64,000 nucleotides of DNA, from assembly GCA_964436635.1 (NCBI GenBank), contig CAYTDM010000007.1, positions 25,787 through 89,786 on the forward strand. The letters are read 5' to 3'. A model generated the notes under the pieces. The model was not told the origin of the DNA, made no database searches, and saw only the letters and a program-made list of their open reading frames with translations. Below, piece after piece: positions 43,648-53,035 of this stretch. The first letter of the stretch is position 1. Each line of letters opens with the position of its first letter. Made by a program: the position numbers and the translations under genes. The DNA is from DASRQK01 sp964436635 (GTDB lineage: Bacteria > Bacteroidota > Bacteroidia > Sphingobacteriales > Sphingobacteriaceae).

Positions 43648-46600
43648 TCATCGCAAACTGAAAAATCCCTTTTTCACATGGATGATTGAACCTTGTTTGG
43701 CTTCAATTAAATAATAATACGTGCCTGTTGCTAATGCTTGTCCATTTTTTGAAATGCCTTTGAATACTTTGTCCATGTTGTTGTATCCGTTGGTTTCAAA
43801 AATAATTGCACCTTCACGATTAAAAATTACCACTCGATTTTCTGGGTAATCTCGAATGCCTTCAATCATTAAAAATTCATTGATTCCGTCACCATTTGGA
43901 GATAATGCTGGATGAACACGGATATTTAGATCATTTTGTCCATCGACCACTTTCACTGTAAATTGCACTTCATTAGAAGGCAAATAGTTTTCATTCCCTG
44001 GATGCCAGGCCCTAATGTTTACTGTACCTAATCTCAAAATTTCAAGTTGATTGCCCTGCCCTATTCGTACTATGCTTGGGTCATCGATGGTATATGAAAT
44101 CGGCAATCCACTAGAATTCGTGGCATCCAAATCATAAGTCCCCATCGATTTTTCAATTTGTCCTACTGCTGCGATTCGAATGGTTTGTGGGGCTTTTTGA
44201 ATTTGAAGCTCTCGTGAAACACTCGAAGAGCCTTGATAATTTGGATTTTCTGGAAAATATGCGGTGATTTGAACTGTTCCTGCTCCATAAATTCGAATTT
44301 GTCCATCTTCATTAATTGATGCAATGGTAGGATCACTGCTGCTAAAACGTAATGGGGTATTCGCAGCACTACTCGTGGCACCAGCATGAAATGGTGGATC
44401 ACCAAAAGTTTTTGGGGAAAAGTTCGGAAACGAAATTTGCGGGAGCGCAGCCGGCAAAATTCGCAATTCAAATTCCCTGATAATACCCAAATAATTTTTA
44501 GATTCTTTTACCTGTGCGGTAATACTATAATTACCAACTTGCGTGTAGGTAAGTTGAGGAGAAAATTCGATAACGGATTCAGTATGATTCAGGCTAAGTG
44601 ATAATGCTTTATTTGATCCATCATAGACAAATTCTTGCGTAGCGTTTCCGATAAATCTAGTTGGTGCCTTATCAATAATCGCATTAGCAAATACGAGGTT
44701 TAAACTAGGGTCTATGACATAATTTTGCTTATCCGCTCCACTTAATTGTAAAGCAGTAGATAGTAAACGAAGGGATTTTGCTACACCTGCGTTTGAATCA
44801 TCGAACATAACCTCAACTTCGCTATTACCTAAATATACGTCATCACCTGCCACGATTTGTTGTGAATTAAGTATGACAAAATCCGTTGAAATTTTCAACA
44901 ATGGAGTACCATCGTATTCTTTGCGCAGCTGCACATTAGACTTCCAATCCAGGCTCAAGACCTTTGGCACGACTTTAACAAATAAGTAAAAATCTGGTGC
45001 AGCGTTCACATTGGAATTTCCACGTTGTGAAATGGTGATGGTAATTTCGCCTACACGTTTAGGGCGAAGAATTCCGTCTTGATCAATGCTGGCCACATCC
45101 GGATTACTACTTATAAACGTCAAGGGCAACCCTGAACTTGCTGTGGCATGAATGGCATGCGATTGGCTGCCGTATTCAATTTGCAAACGCTGTCCATATG
45201 AAAGTCCATTCACTTGGATTTCGTTGCCTTGGTTGGCAGAAATGACCAATGTACCAGGTTGATATTGAATTGAATAATTGGATGAGGTATACCCTGAAGG
45301 CACGATTTGATAGGTACCTGTGGAAATGGCCCCTTGTGCATTTCCCACATAAGTTAACTGGGCGCCTAAAACTGAAGCGTCTTCTCCATTCACAAATCCT
45401 TGATATTCGACCCCGTTCCCCCCTTGGTAGGCTTGATTATTGAATTGGATCGTATGATTTTTTGCTGTAATGCTGAGTGCCTTTTTCGTGATCTCTCCGA
45501 CTGCAGCTTCTATCGCATTCGTATTTTGTATAGAGTAAAAGTCACTTTGAGCTCCATGTAAGCTAATGCCTTGAAGATTCACGCTTACCAATTTTTGAGT
45601 ACCTGCATGTTGATCGTTATAATAAGCAGTCGTGATTGCGCCTAGCGAAATCTGCAAATCATCGCCTGGAACGACCTGATTCGCTGCAAAAGTTAAATGG
45701 TCCTGATGCACGGCAGCATTCGTTAGCCCATCGTATTCCTTGGCTATTTTTGCATTGAGATCAAAAACCATTGTAACCGGTCTTTTGGTAATGGTTAGGG
45801 ATCCACTCGTGTAGGTAATTTGGTAGTTATCAGCCGTTAAACCACTAGGCACAATATCAAAACTGCCCACGTGCTTAGCGCCTTGAGAACTGCCGCCGTA
45901 TGTTAATTGACCTTGCAGCACGGCCTCCGATTCACCAGGAACGAAACCTACATACAATACGCCATTTCCTCCCGCATATGCCTGTCCATCATACACTTTC
46001 CCGTCATTGTTTGCTGTGATGATTAATGCCTTCTTTTTAACCTCCAGAGTTAATTGTATAGGATTCGCAGCCGCAATATTTGCGTTACCAGGTTGAGTGA
46101 CCGTAAATGTAGTTTGCCCTGCTTTTAAAATCGTGACCGCACCTTGGGCATCAACGGTAGCCACTTGAGGATGACTACTGGAATAGATTGGAGGCAAGTT
46201 AGAGGTGGCCTTTGCGCTGACTGAAAAAGAAGGAGCTCCATATTCCGTAGAATAATTACTCCCAGATGTAAAGTTATCAAAGGTCAGCACATTATCTCCA
46301 TCGGAAGAGATTTCAAGGATGCCTGGTTGATATTCAATCTCGTAATTATCTGCAGTAAGTCCCTGAGGAAAAATATTATATGTACCCACATTAACAGCGC
46401 CTTGAGCATTTCCAGCATACTGCAAATTTCCGCTAAGCACCTGTTCATCTTCTCCTAGAACAAAACCGGAATATTCTACTCCATTCCCCCCAGTGTATGG
46501 AATTCCATCGAATATTTTAGTCCCACTTTTGGCTTTAACGAATAACTTTTTAGGTTGAATAGTTACCGATACTTGTATAGGAGCAGCCGGTTGGTAATTC

Positions 46601-49600
46601 ACATTGCCAACTTGATTCACTGTAATGGTGGTTTGTCCCACACCCAAAATCTGTACTTGACCGTTATCATCCACAGACACAACGGATGTATTTCCACTTA
46701 AATATTCTACTTTCAACCCCGAACTTGCCACTGCCGACGCATCAAAATCACCACTTCCATAGATAAAAGTCAGCTGTTGGTTTTGTTGTAAAACATTAAA
46801 CTGCAGCTCATTGGACGCACCACCAGATATAGTCAACTCTCCTGGCAGATAAATTAAATTATAATTTTGGGAGGTGTATCCGCTTGGTAGAATCTCGTAA
46901 ACCCCTGCTTCCACTGCACCTTGGGCATCTCCTACATAGGTTAATGTCCCTTGAAGATGCGTACTGATTTCATTGTTTACAAACCCAGTAAAATCTACTC
47001 CATTCCCCCCTTCATAAGGTGTTCCGGTGTATATTTGAGTGTGATTTCTGGCCTTGATTTGTAAATCTCTTTTTATGATTTTGCCTACATTTGCTTCAAT
47101 ATCATTTACATTGCCAATTTTATACTTACTTGCATCTTCACCGGCTATCGCAATGCCTGCCAGGTTAATAGANNNNNNNNNNGCATTTGAAAACAATGCC
47201 TCGGCATCTGGACCCAACACAATAGAAACTTGATCATCGTTGACGATGCCTCCTGTTTCAACCTCCAGTTGTTCAGTACCTACTTGCGCCTGTGCGGTAC
47301 CATCGTAGTTTTTTTGTACCACCGCATCAGCTTTAAATGCTATTTGGATAGGTTTAGGTTCAATGATGAGTTTAAATGCTAAGGTATCTGCTTCATAATT
47401 ATTTGTTTTTGGCAACAAAACCTGCAATAACACATCCCCTGCCCCTAAAGCTTTTAATTTATTTGTAGTCGCGACGTATTCAATTAAATGGTTTCCATCA
47501 ATGGCTTTTAAAAGTATATCGTTTTGCTGACCGTCCCAATTCGATAAATCATAGGTTACCTCTAGTTCATGACCGTAAACCGATGTTTTAGTCTCACCGT
47601 CATTGACTTGCTCTTGGTTTATATGTAGACTCCAATTTGGCGTTACTGCCTCTACGGCAACATATAAGGTCAAGGAATCTTGAAAGCCATAAGAGAACCA
47701 GTTTGGATCGTTTTTAGGCAGCCAATTTATGGGCACTTTAATAGTATAATTCCCAGCAATGTTCTCATCATATTGAACGCCTTCAATTTCAACAGGACTC
47801 CACTTAGTAGGATCCATTTCTATTGGCAGTCGAACTTCGGCTCCATTATTTAAATAAATGGTGGCTTCTTGATCCACTGGCAAGGTGATGGATGATAATG
47901 AAGTACCTAATGGGACTGAAATACTTTCTGTTTTGATGGAATCCAAATGCACGAAGGTACTCTCTATCGCCCCCACATCAATTTGCCCACCAACTATTCG
48001 CGGATTTCCATAAATATCGGTACCCCAAATAGGATCATTTAAAGCAGGCGCACTACCAGTTGTATCTTGCACAAAGGGATCTAGCAGGTATTTCCACAAT
48101 TTTGTACCATCACCTTGGTTCACAGCTGGACTTCCTCTCACTAAGTTGAGATCATGATTGCCAATGACCGGTGATTGAATGGGTCCATTAAAATTTTTAA
48201 ATAGGTCTGAACTGCTTAGCGGGACTTTTGTCTCTAAAACAAGTGCAGAATCTCCATATTGAATAATATTGTTAGAAGTTTCAGATCGCGATAGTTCTTC
48301 CTGAATATTATAGGTTGGAGGATTAGACCACAGTATAGAATTGATGAAGGTTGGTTCTTTTTGTGGATATTTTATAATACCGGAAGGATTAGAATAAACG
48401 CCTACTTGTCCTGTAAAAGTAGAATTAATAAATTTTGCATCGCTATTATTTATTTCGAAAGAATAGCCAGAATAACTTCCTGAATTCTCACTGACGATCA
48501 CATTTGTGAAGACTGCACTTGAATTATATAGGATTATGCCTGCACCTGTATCTTCACTGAAATTCCCTGAAATCCAGACTTTGTTAAAACGAGGGCTAGA
48601 ATCTTTGATGTAAATGCCTGCACCATTATAGTTGAAAATCCTACTGTTATAAATATTGGAATAATTATATTTATCTGCTCTGCCATTCGTGATTAACAAT
48701 CCATCCATCAAGGCATTTCCGACAGGCCCAACCGCAATCACGACATGCGTACTTTGGCCATTGCCAGATAATATCGTGCCCTCTTGATGCATAGGTGTGA
48801 TTCGTTCGTGATCCAATGAAGTGATTCCATTATCTGGATCGAATCCCCCATAAATATGTACGTTTGGCACCATAACAAATGAAGTGCGCCACTCTTCTCC
48901 TGGTAATGGTTCAGTATTCGTTTCAACATTATAATTTGGGAAGTACGTACCTTTAGCCACGAGTATTTTCAAGGGTTGCTGGGGGGACCACCATGCAATG
49001 TTTTGTTTATGTTGATCCCACAAGGCGGACAACAAATCGGCTAATTCTGGTATTGCATTCTCCCAAGAATCCCCAGATTTATTTCCTCCGACTACATGTT
49101 TATTTACATAAATGATGTGTCTATCTACCTGAATCGGCAATTCGTAAAATTCATAAGCACCTATATCGATTGATGCACCTGAAACACGTTCGTTTCCTGC
49201 TAGATCTCGATCGCCATAACTAGGAAGGTTATACCAAGACGCATCACCTGCATTAATGGCTGGGCTCGTTTTGAGTAGCAAAAAATTGCCTGACGTGAAA
49301 TTTGTAAAACTTGGGTTGACGTTTTTATTATTTCCACCATCAGTTCCAAATGCAGCATTCCAATTTCCCTGGGTTAAGCTATGTTGGATAATGGAATTTG
49401 TAAAGGTGGGATTGGCCTGGTTGACATTTACTATTGGCACTGCATCGTGTCCCCAAAAAATGCTATTATAGATCTTGGGCGCTGAAGATAGATTACTGCG
49501 CATAGCCGACCCGGTTCCTACATCTGATATCTTATTATTAACAACATTGACATTAATCAATTCAGGACTTGAATTATTTAAAAATATTCCTCCAGAATGC

Positions 49601-52600
49601 ACCCCTTGGTTATTTGCTATAATCGAGTTAACAAGCCTTGCATTTGAATTTTGAAATGTAATACCTGCTCCTTGATAGGCTTTATTCTGGGTAATGAGTA
49701 CATTTCTAATATTAGGACTCGAACTCACCACATAAATGCCTCCGCCCCATCCTCTATTTAAAGTATATCCTCCAACATTATAATTATTGTTATTATTTCC
49801 ATCTCCTGCCCCATCTCGAATTTCGAATCCATCCAACACCGCAACACCTGCTCCTCCAATGATCTTCACCACATTGTGCACATATTCTGAGCTGCTCTCA
49901 TTGAATTTTCCAGATAACACCGTTCCGTTTTTTCCTGGTTCTATGCGTTTGTGGGTTAAGTCTATAATGCTATTTTCTGGATCAAAGCCTCCATATAAAG
50001 AGACATTTTTTAACAAATAAAAAGACTTGTCTCTAATATTTGATTGATTTTTATCTAATGGGTGAAATGTTGAAGGGTAATATGTGCCTTTCGCAACAAA
50101 AATTTTTAATGGGTCATCATTCGTCCATTGATTTTCATATTTACTGGCATATGTTAATGCAATAGACAATTCAGGCAAAGCATGTTCCCATGAGGAACCA
50201 TCTCTTCTATACCCTGGGGCATGTTGATTAACATTCACATCAACATATAACGTATTGTTAATTTGTGGCTGAATTTCGGCATATTTCATTTCTACAGCCC
50301 CAATATCAATTTTCCCTCCATAATTATAATTGAACACTCTTGGGTTTTGCAAAAGGTCATTTGTGATTTGAGCATCAAAATCAGGAAATAGATCAAGATT
50401 CCCTGCATCCAATGCAGGAGACAATGGACTCAATTGGAAGTCATTGATGAATATAGGATTAGTTCTTTTATTCCCTTCACCAGGCATGTTCGTTCTCGCG
50501 ATGGAATATTGGGCAGTATATTTTCCGCCATTTTCTGCCAGAATTGCCTCATAATTATCTTCATTCCAAATAATTGAATTATAAACATTTAAAATCCCTC
50601 TTGTAACGAAGTAGGTTTGATTACTTCCAAAACCAAGATTTTGAGTTGAAGTCGTATTAATTAGCGTTACTTCTGATGAATTTAATACGAATAAAGCGGT
50701 TGCAGATACCCTAGCTCTATTCCCTATAAATACTGAATTTAATATGTTTGCCTTTGCTAATTCAGCAGAAAACATCCCGGCTCCAAAATCCGCAGTATTA
50801 TTTCTAAAGATGACATGGGACATGTTCAATTGGGAGCGCATCAAATAAAATCCACCAGCACGATCTCCGGCATTATTCAATTGAAAAACAATATGCCTTA
50901 AAAAAAACTCATCGTTCACATCTCTTGCAAAGAATCCTCCTCCATTATTTAAGCTGATATTTAAGTTATTGACTGATGTATTGCTACTCGAGTTAGCATT
51001 TCCTCCCCTAATGATAAAACCATCAATTCCTCCATTTCCTAGATCACCTGCTGCAATGACTGTATGATAGGAGTTGTCACCTTGGTTTTGAATGGTCAAC
51101 GTATTACCATATGAACTTAAATAGTCGTCTTCATTATGATCCCCTGTCAGAATACTTGGATTCTCACGCCATATCCGATCATTGGAATTTTGCTCACCGC
51201 CAGCGAATCCACCGATCAAATGCACATTCTTCACTAAATTGAAAGCAAGGTGTCTTTTATTATTATCTGTATTTAAATTATTCGGTCGATACTTAGGTTT
51301 ATATTCTCCTGCTGCCACCCAAATTTTTAGTGGATTTTGTTGTGTCCAAAGGGATTCATTTTCTTTTGCCCATTTCAAAACGTCGGCTAAGCTTTTATGT
51401 GCATTTTCCCAACTAGAACCATTGCGATCGCCGCCAATGATATTTGCATTGACGTAAATGATATTTGCGGAACTGGGTAAGATCGAACTTTGTTGATCAT
51501 AATACTCACTCGCACCAATGTCTAAAAAATTTCCGTTTTTTCTGCTTTTCCCATGGATGTCTAGATGAGAATTAACCCCTGGATTATAATTTTCATATAC
51601 TGCTTCGTTACCTTTATCCACTGTGATTGCATGGCCCTTTAACCGAAAATCACCATCATTATGGGCTCCACCGTTATTGGGTTGATAATCCAAAAACAGA
51701 TCCGCGGAGCTTAAGTTTGCAGGAATATTCGGAAGATTTCCAATATTGCTTCCTTGGATGAGATTCGATTTACTCTCTTCGTGAATCTCACCACCTTCTA
51801 TGGAAGTTACTTTATTATTGCCCCAAATAATGCTGTTAAAAATTTTTGGCACAGCATCCTCTTCCAAAAATATAGCAGGACCATGCACACGAGCATGGTT
51901 ACTAGACATGGTTACATTTAAAAATATAGGCTGACTAGATGCACCAATAATATAAATAGCTCCTCCACCTGTATATGCATAATTTCCACTGAATTGGGAA
52001 TTTATTATGCGTGGAGATGAGGAATAAATGCCGAGCGCACCGCCATGTCCTACTTCATATTCGTTTAAGGCAGCGTTTTTTACAAAAATTGAATTTTTAA
52101 TTTCCAAATTAGAACTAATCATTTGAATAGCTGCGCCATACAGACCGATGTTATTAAAAAAAATACTCTGCTCAATTTTGGAATTGGAACTCATAAAGTA
52201 CATGCCACCTCCCCCATGCGCCCAAGAATTCTCTACTTTAATATTTCGAAATAATGGGGAAGAATTCCTCACGTACACGCTGCCTCCAAGATTGGGTAAG
52301 ATTCTTTCTGAGTTAACAATTATACTGTCCTTGGGTGTCCATCTTCCATTTATTATCTCAATTCCATCCGCTTTTCCATCTTTTAACACTAAACCATCTA
52401 AAAGGGCTGTTCTTACATCACCTGAAGAGATTAGAATGTGATACACATTTTTGTTATCCGCACCCAATCCTCTGAGTACAGTACCCGAATTTCCTACATT
52501 TGGCAATATTCGATTTTGGTTCAACGTCTGAATTCCGTTGATAGGATCAAAACCTCCAAAAATTTGCACATTTTTTACCATCAAAAATGTTTCGTGCTTT

Positions 52601-52911
52601 GTATTCCCTTTTTTAAAGGTTACTGGATGGTATAAAGGTCTATACTCCCCTTTCGCAACATAAATCTTGAGTGGATTAAAGTCGTTCCAGTACCCTCTAT
52701 TTTGGTTCTCATGTGCCCATTTTAATGCATCTGCTAATTCAGGGACGGCTTGATCCCATGAAGAGGCATCGCCAGTATAGCCAGGTTTATTTATATTGAC
52801 TTTTTTGTCCACATAGATAATTCTATTGGCATTGCGTACGATTTGTCCATAAATAAATGAGTGATTGAAAGCAAGAATTGTTGCTAATAATATTAAGGTT
52901 TTGATTCTCAT
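43648..52911 (-). CDS. giant T9SS type-B surface protein with beta-helix and MBG/Ig-like repeats
   Basis: 3087-residue exported protein, about 320 kDa. Signal peptide about 1-22 (ending FIYGQ). Four modules of about 390 residues follow (near 25, 480, 890 and 1270). Each opens IIYV..-like, SSWE.A..ELA and PLKI.VAKG.Y.P, then has a parallel beta-helix of the choice-of-anchor type. Residues about 1850-2850 form a stalk with three YDGT domains, four MBG_2-like domains (GGNGV.Y.GFV.GE) and five Big_2-like domains. The C-terminal 95 residues (PALSPNGDGINEFLMIEGI .. VVIFNREG) are a gliding-motility-associated C-terminal domain, the T9SS type B signal. Likely a surface adhesin or secreted matrix protein; ligand unknown. 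A 10-N gap breaks it at 47173-47182. Confidence 0.9.
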   Translation of the reverse strand: MRIKTLILLATILAFNHSFIYGQIVRNANRIIYVDKKVNINKPGYTGDASSWDQAVPELADALKWAHENQNRGYWNDFNPLKIYVAKGEYRPLYHPVTFKKGNTKHETFLMVKNVQIFGGFDPINGIQTLNQNRILPNVGNSGTVLRGLGADNKNVYHILISSGDVRTALLDGLVLKDGKADGIEIINGRWTPKDSIIVNSERILPNLGGSVYVRNSSPLFRNIKVENSWAHGGGGMYFMSSNSKIEQSIFFNNIGLYGAAIQMISSNLEIKNSIFVKNAALNEYEVGHGGALGIYSSSPRIINSQFSGNYAYTGGGAIYIIGASSQPIFLNVTMSSNHARVHGPAIFLEEDAVPKIFNSIIWGNNKVTSIEGGEIHEESKSNLIQGSNIGNLPNIPANLSSADLFLDYQPNNGGAHNDGDFRLKGHAITVDKGNEAVYENYNPGVNSHLDIHGKSRKNGNFLDIGASEYYDQQSSILPSSANIIYVNANIIGGDRNGSSWENAHKSLADVLKWAKENESLWTQQNPLKIWVAAGEYKPKYRPNNLNTDNNKRHLAFNLVKNVHLIGGFAGGEQNSNDRIWRENPSILTGDHNEDDYLSSYGNTLTIQNQGDNSYHTVIAAGDLGNGGIDGFIIRGGNANSSSNTSVNNLNISLNNGGGFFARDVNDEFFLRHIVFQLNNAGDRAGGFYLMRSQLNMSHVIFRNNTADFGAGMFSAELAKANILNSVFIGNRARVSATALFVLNSSEVTLINTTSTQNLGFGSNQTYFVTRGILNVYNSIIWNEDNYEAILAENGGKYTAQYSIARTNMPGEGNKRTNPIFINDFQLSPLSPALDAGNLDLFPDFDAQITNDLLQNPRVFNYNYGGKIDIGAVEMKYAEIQPQINNTLYVDVNVNQHAPGYRRDGSSWEHALPELSIALTYASKYENQWTNDDPLKIFVAKGTYYPSTFHPLDKNQSNIRDKSFYLLKNVSLYGGFDPENSIIDLTHKRIEPGKNGTVLSGKFNESSSEYVHNVVKIIGGAGVAVLDGFEIRDGAGDGNNNNNYNVGGYTLNRGWGGGIYVVSSSPNIRNVLITQNKAYQGAGITFQNSNARLVNSIIANNQGVHSGGIFLNNSSPELINVNVVNNKISDVGTGSAMRSNLSSAPKIYNSIFWGHDAVPIVNVNQANPTFTNSIIQHSLTQGNWNAAFGTDGGNNKNVNPSFTNFTSGNFLLLKTSPAINAGDASWYNLPSYGDRDLAGNERVSGASIDIGAYEFYELPIQVDRHIIYVNKHVVGGNKSGDSWENAIPELADLLSALWDQHKQNIAWWSPQQPLKILVAKGTYFPNYNVETNTEPLPGEEWRTSFVMVPNVHIYGGFDPDNGITSLDHERITPMHQEGTILSGNGQSTHVVIAVGPVGNALMDGLLITNGRADKYNYSNIYNSRIFNYNGAGIYIKDSSPRFNKVWISGNFSEDTGAGIILYNSSAVFTNVIVSENSGSYSGYSFEINNSDAKFINSTFTGQVGVYSNPSGIIKYPQKEPTFINSILWSNPPTYNIQEELSRSETSNNIIQYGDSALVLETKVPLSSSDLFKNFNGPIQSPVIGNHDLNLVRGSPAVNQGDGTKLWKYLLDPFVQDTTGSAPALNDPIWGTDIYGNPRIVGGQIDVGAIESTFVHLDSIKTESISVPLGTSLSSITLPVDQEATIYLNNGAEVRLPIEMDPTKWSPVEIEGVQYDENIAGNYTIKVPINWLPKNDPNWFSYGFQDSLTLYVAVEAVTPNWSLHINQEQVNDGETKTSVYGHELEVTYDLSNWDGQQNDILLKAIDGNHLIEYVATTNKLKALGAGDVLLQVLLPKTNNYEADTLAFKLIIEPKPIQIAFKADAVVQKNYDGTAQAQVGTEQLEVETGGIVNDDQVSIVLGPDAEALFSNXXXXSINLAGIAIAGEDASKYKIGNVNDIEANVGKIIKRDLQIKARNHTQIYTGTPYEGGNGVDFTGFVNNEISTHLQGTLTYVGDAQGAVEAGVYEILPSGYTSQNYNLIYLPGELTISGGASNELQFNVLQQNQQLTFIYGSGDFDASAVASSGLKVEYLSGNTSVVSVDDNGQVQILGVGQTTITVNQVGNVNYQPAAPIQVSVTIQPKKLFVKAKSGTKIFDGIPYTGGNGVEYSGFVLGEDEQVLSGNLQYAGNAQGAVNVGTYNIFPQGLTADNYEIEYQPGILEISSDGDNVLTFDNFTSGSNYSTEYGAPSFSVSAKATSNLPPIYSSSHPQVATVDAQGAVTILKAGQTTFTVTQPGNANIAAANPIQLTLEVKKKALIITANNDGKVYDGQAYAGGNGVLYVGFVPGESEAVLQGQLTYGGSSQGAKHVGSFDIVPSGLTADNYQITYTSGSLTITKRPVTMVFDLNAKIAKEYDGLTNAAVHQDHLTFAANQVVPGDDLQISLGAITTAYYNDQHAGTQKLVSVNLQGISLHGAQSDFYSIQNTNAIEAAVGEITKKALSITAKNHTIQFNNQAYQGGNGVEYQGFVNGEDASVLGAQLTYVGNAQGAISTGTYQIVPSGYTSSNYSIQYQPGTLVISANQGNEIQVNGLSYGQRLQIEYGSQSHAIHATASSGLPLTFISSNPDVASIDQDGILRPKRVGEITITISQRGNSNVNAAPDFYLFVKVVPKVLSLDWKSNVQLRKEYDGTPLLKISTDFVILNSQQIVAGDDVYLGNSEVEVMFDDSNAGVAKSLRLLSTALQLSGADKQNYVIDPSLNLVFANAIIDKAPTRFIGNATQEFVYDGSNKALSLSLNHTESVIEFSPQLTYTQVGNYSITAQVKESKNYLGIIREFELRILPAALPQISFPNFSPKTFGDPPFHAGATSSAANTPLRFSSSDPTIASINEDGQIRIYGAGTVQITAYFPENPNYQGSSSVSRELQIQKAPQTIRIAAVGQIEKSMGTYDLDATNSSGLPISYTIDDPSIVRIGQGNQLEILRLGTVNIRAWHPGNENYLPSNEVQFTVKVVDGQNDLNIRVHPALSPNGDGINEFLMIEGIRDYPENRVVIFNREGAIIFETNGYNNMDKVFKGISKNGQALATGTYYYLIEAKQGSIIHVKKGFFSLR
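44500..47360 (-). repeat. MBG / YDG / Big_2-like stalk repeats
   Basis: Three units start KEYDGT or KNYDGT, four have NGV.Y.GFV..E..L.G.L.Y.G.AQGA...G.Y.I.P.G.T..NY, and five have a V.SVD..G.V...G.TT..V pattern. They alternate in a mixed order, consistent with duplication followed by divergence. Confidence 0.8.
47173..47182. other. assembly gap (10 N) inside the giant gene
   Basis: Ten N interrupt the first YDG-type repeat at about residues 1910-1913. The frame continues on both sides. Sister repeats have nine residues at this point where only four are left here, so about 15 further bases are probably missing. Confidence 0.95.
47960..52840 (-). repeat. four beta-helix modules
   Basis: Four diverged copies of about 1.2 kb begin near 52,840, 51,470, 50,240 and 49,100. 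Each encodes a header with a DG/SG..SSWE.A segment, a PLKI.VAKG.Y.P strand, a GGFD..NGI..L...RI loop and a run of NSIF/NNSSP-rich rungs closed by DIGA.E. Confidence 0.85.
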
Positions 52912-53000
52912 CTTAGATAATTTAGCCTTTATGGTTTGTAACGCTAAGATATCGATGCAGTATGGATTTGGTTAATTCAAGACATTACAAAAACCTTACA

Positions 53001-53031
53001 TTTTAAAATCAAATATAATTTGTTAGTTTTG
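53001..53031 (+). promoter_or_regulatory. promoter of the TPR-HTH regulator
   Basis: TTTT (53001-53004), a 19-base spacer and TAGTTTTG (53024-53031, exact TAnnTTTG). Four bases separate it from the ATG at 53036. It overlaps the divergent promoter of the giant gene. Confidence 0.6.
53010..53017 (-). promoter_or_regulatory. -7 box of the giant-protein gene
   Basis: TATATTTG on the minus strand is an exact TAnnTTTG match giving a leader of about 92 bases. It lies between the -33 and -7 elements of the divergent regulator, so both promoters compete for the same DNA face. The leader has ATCTTAG/CTAAGAT pairing that would cover the start codon. Confidence 0.5.
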
Positions 53032-53035
53032 AGAT

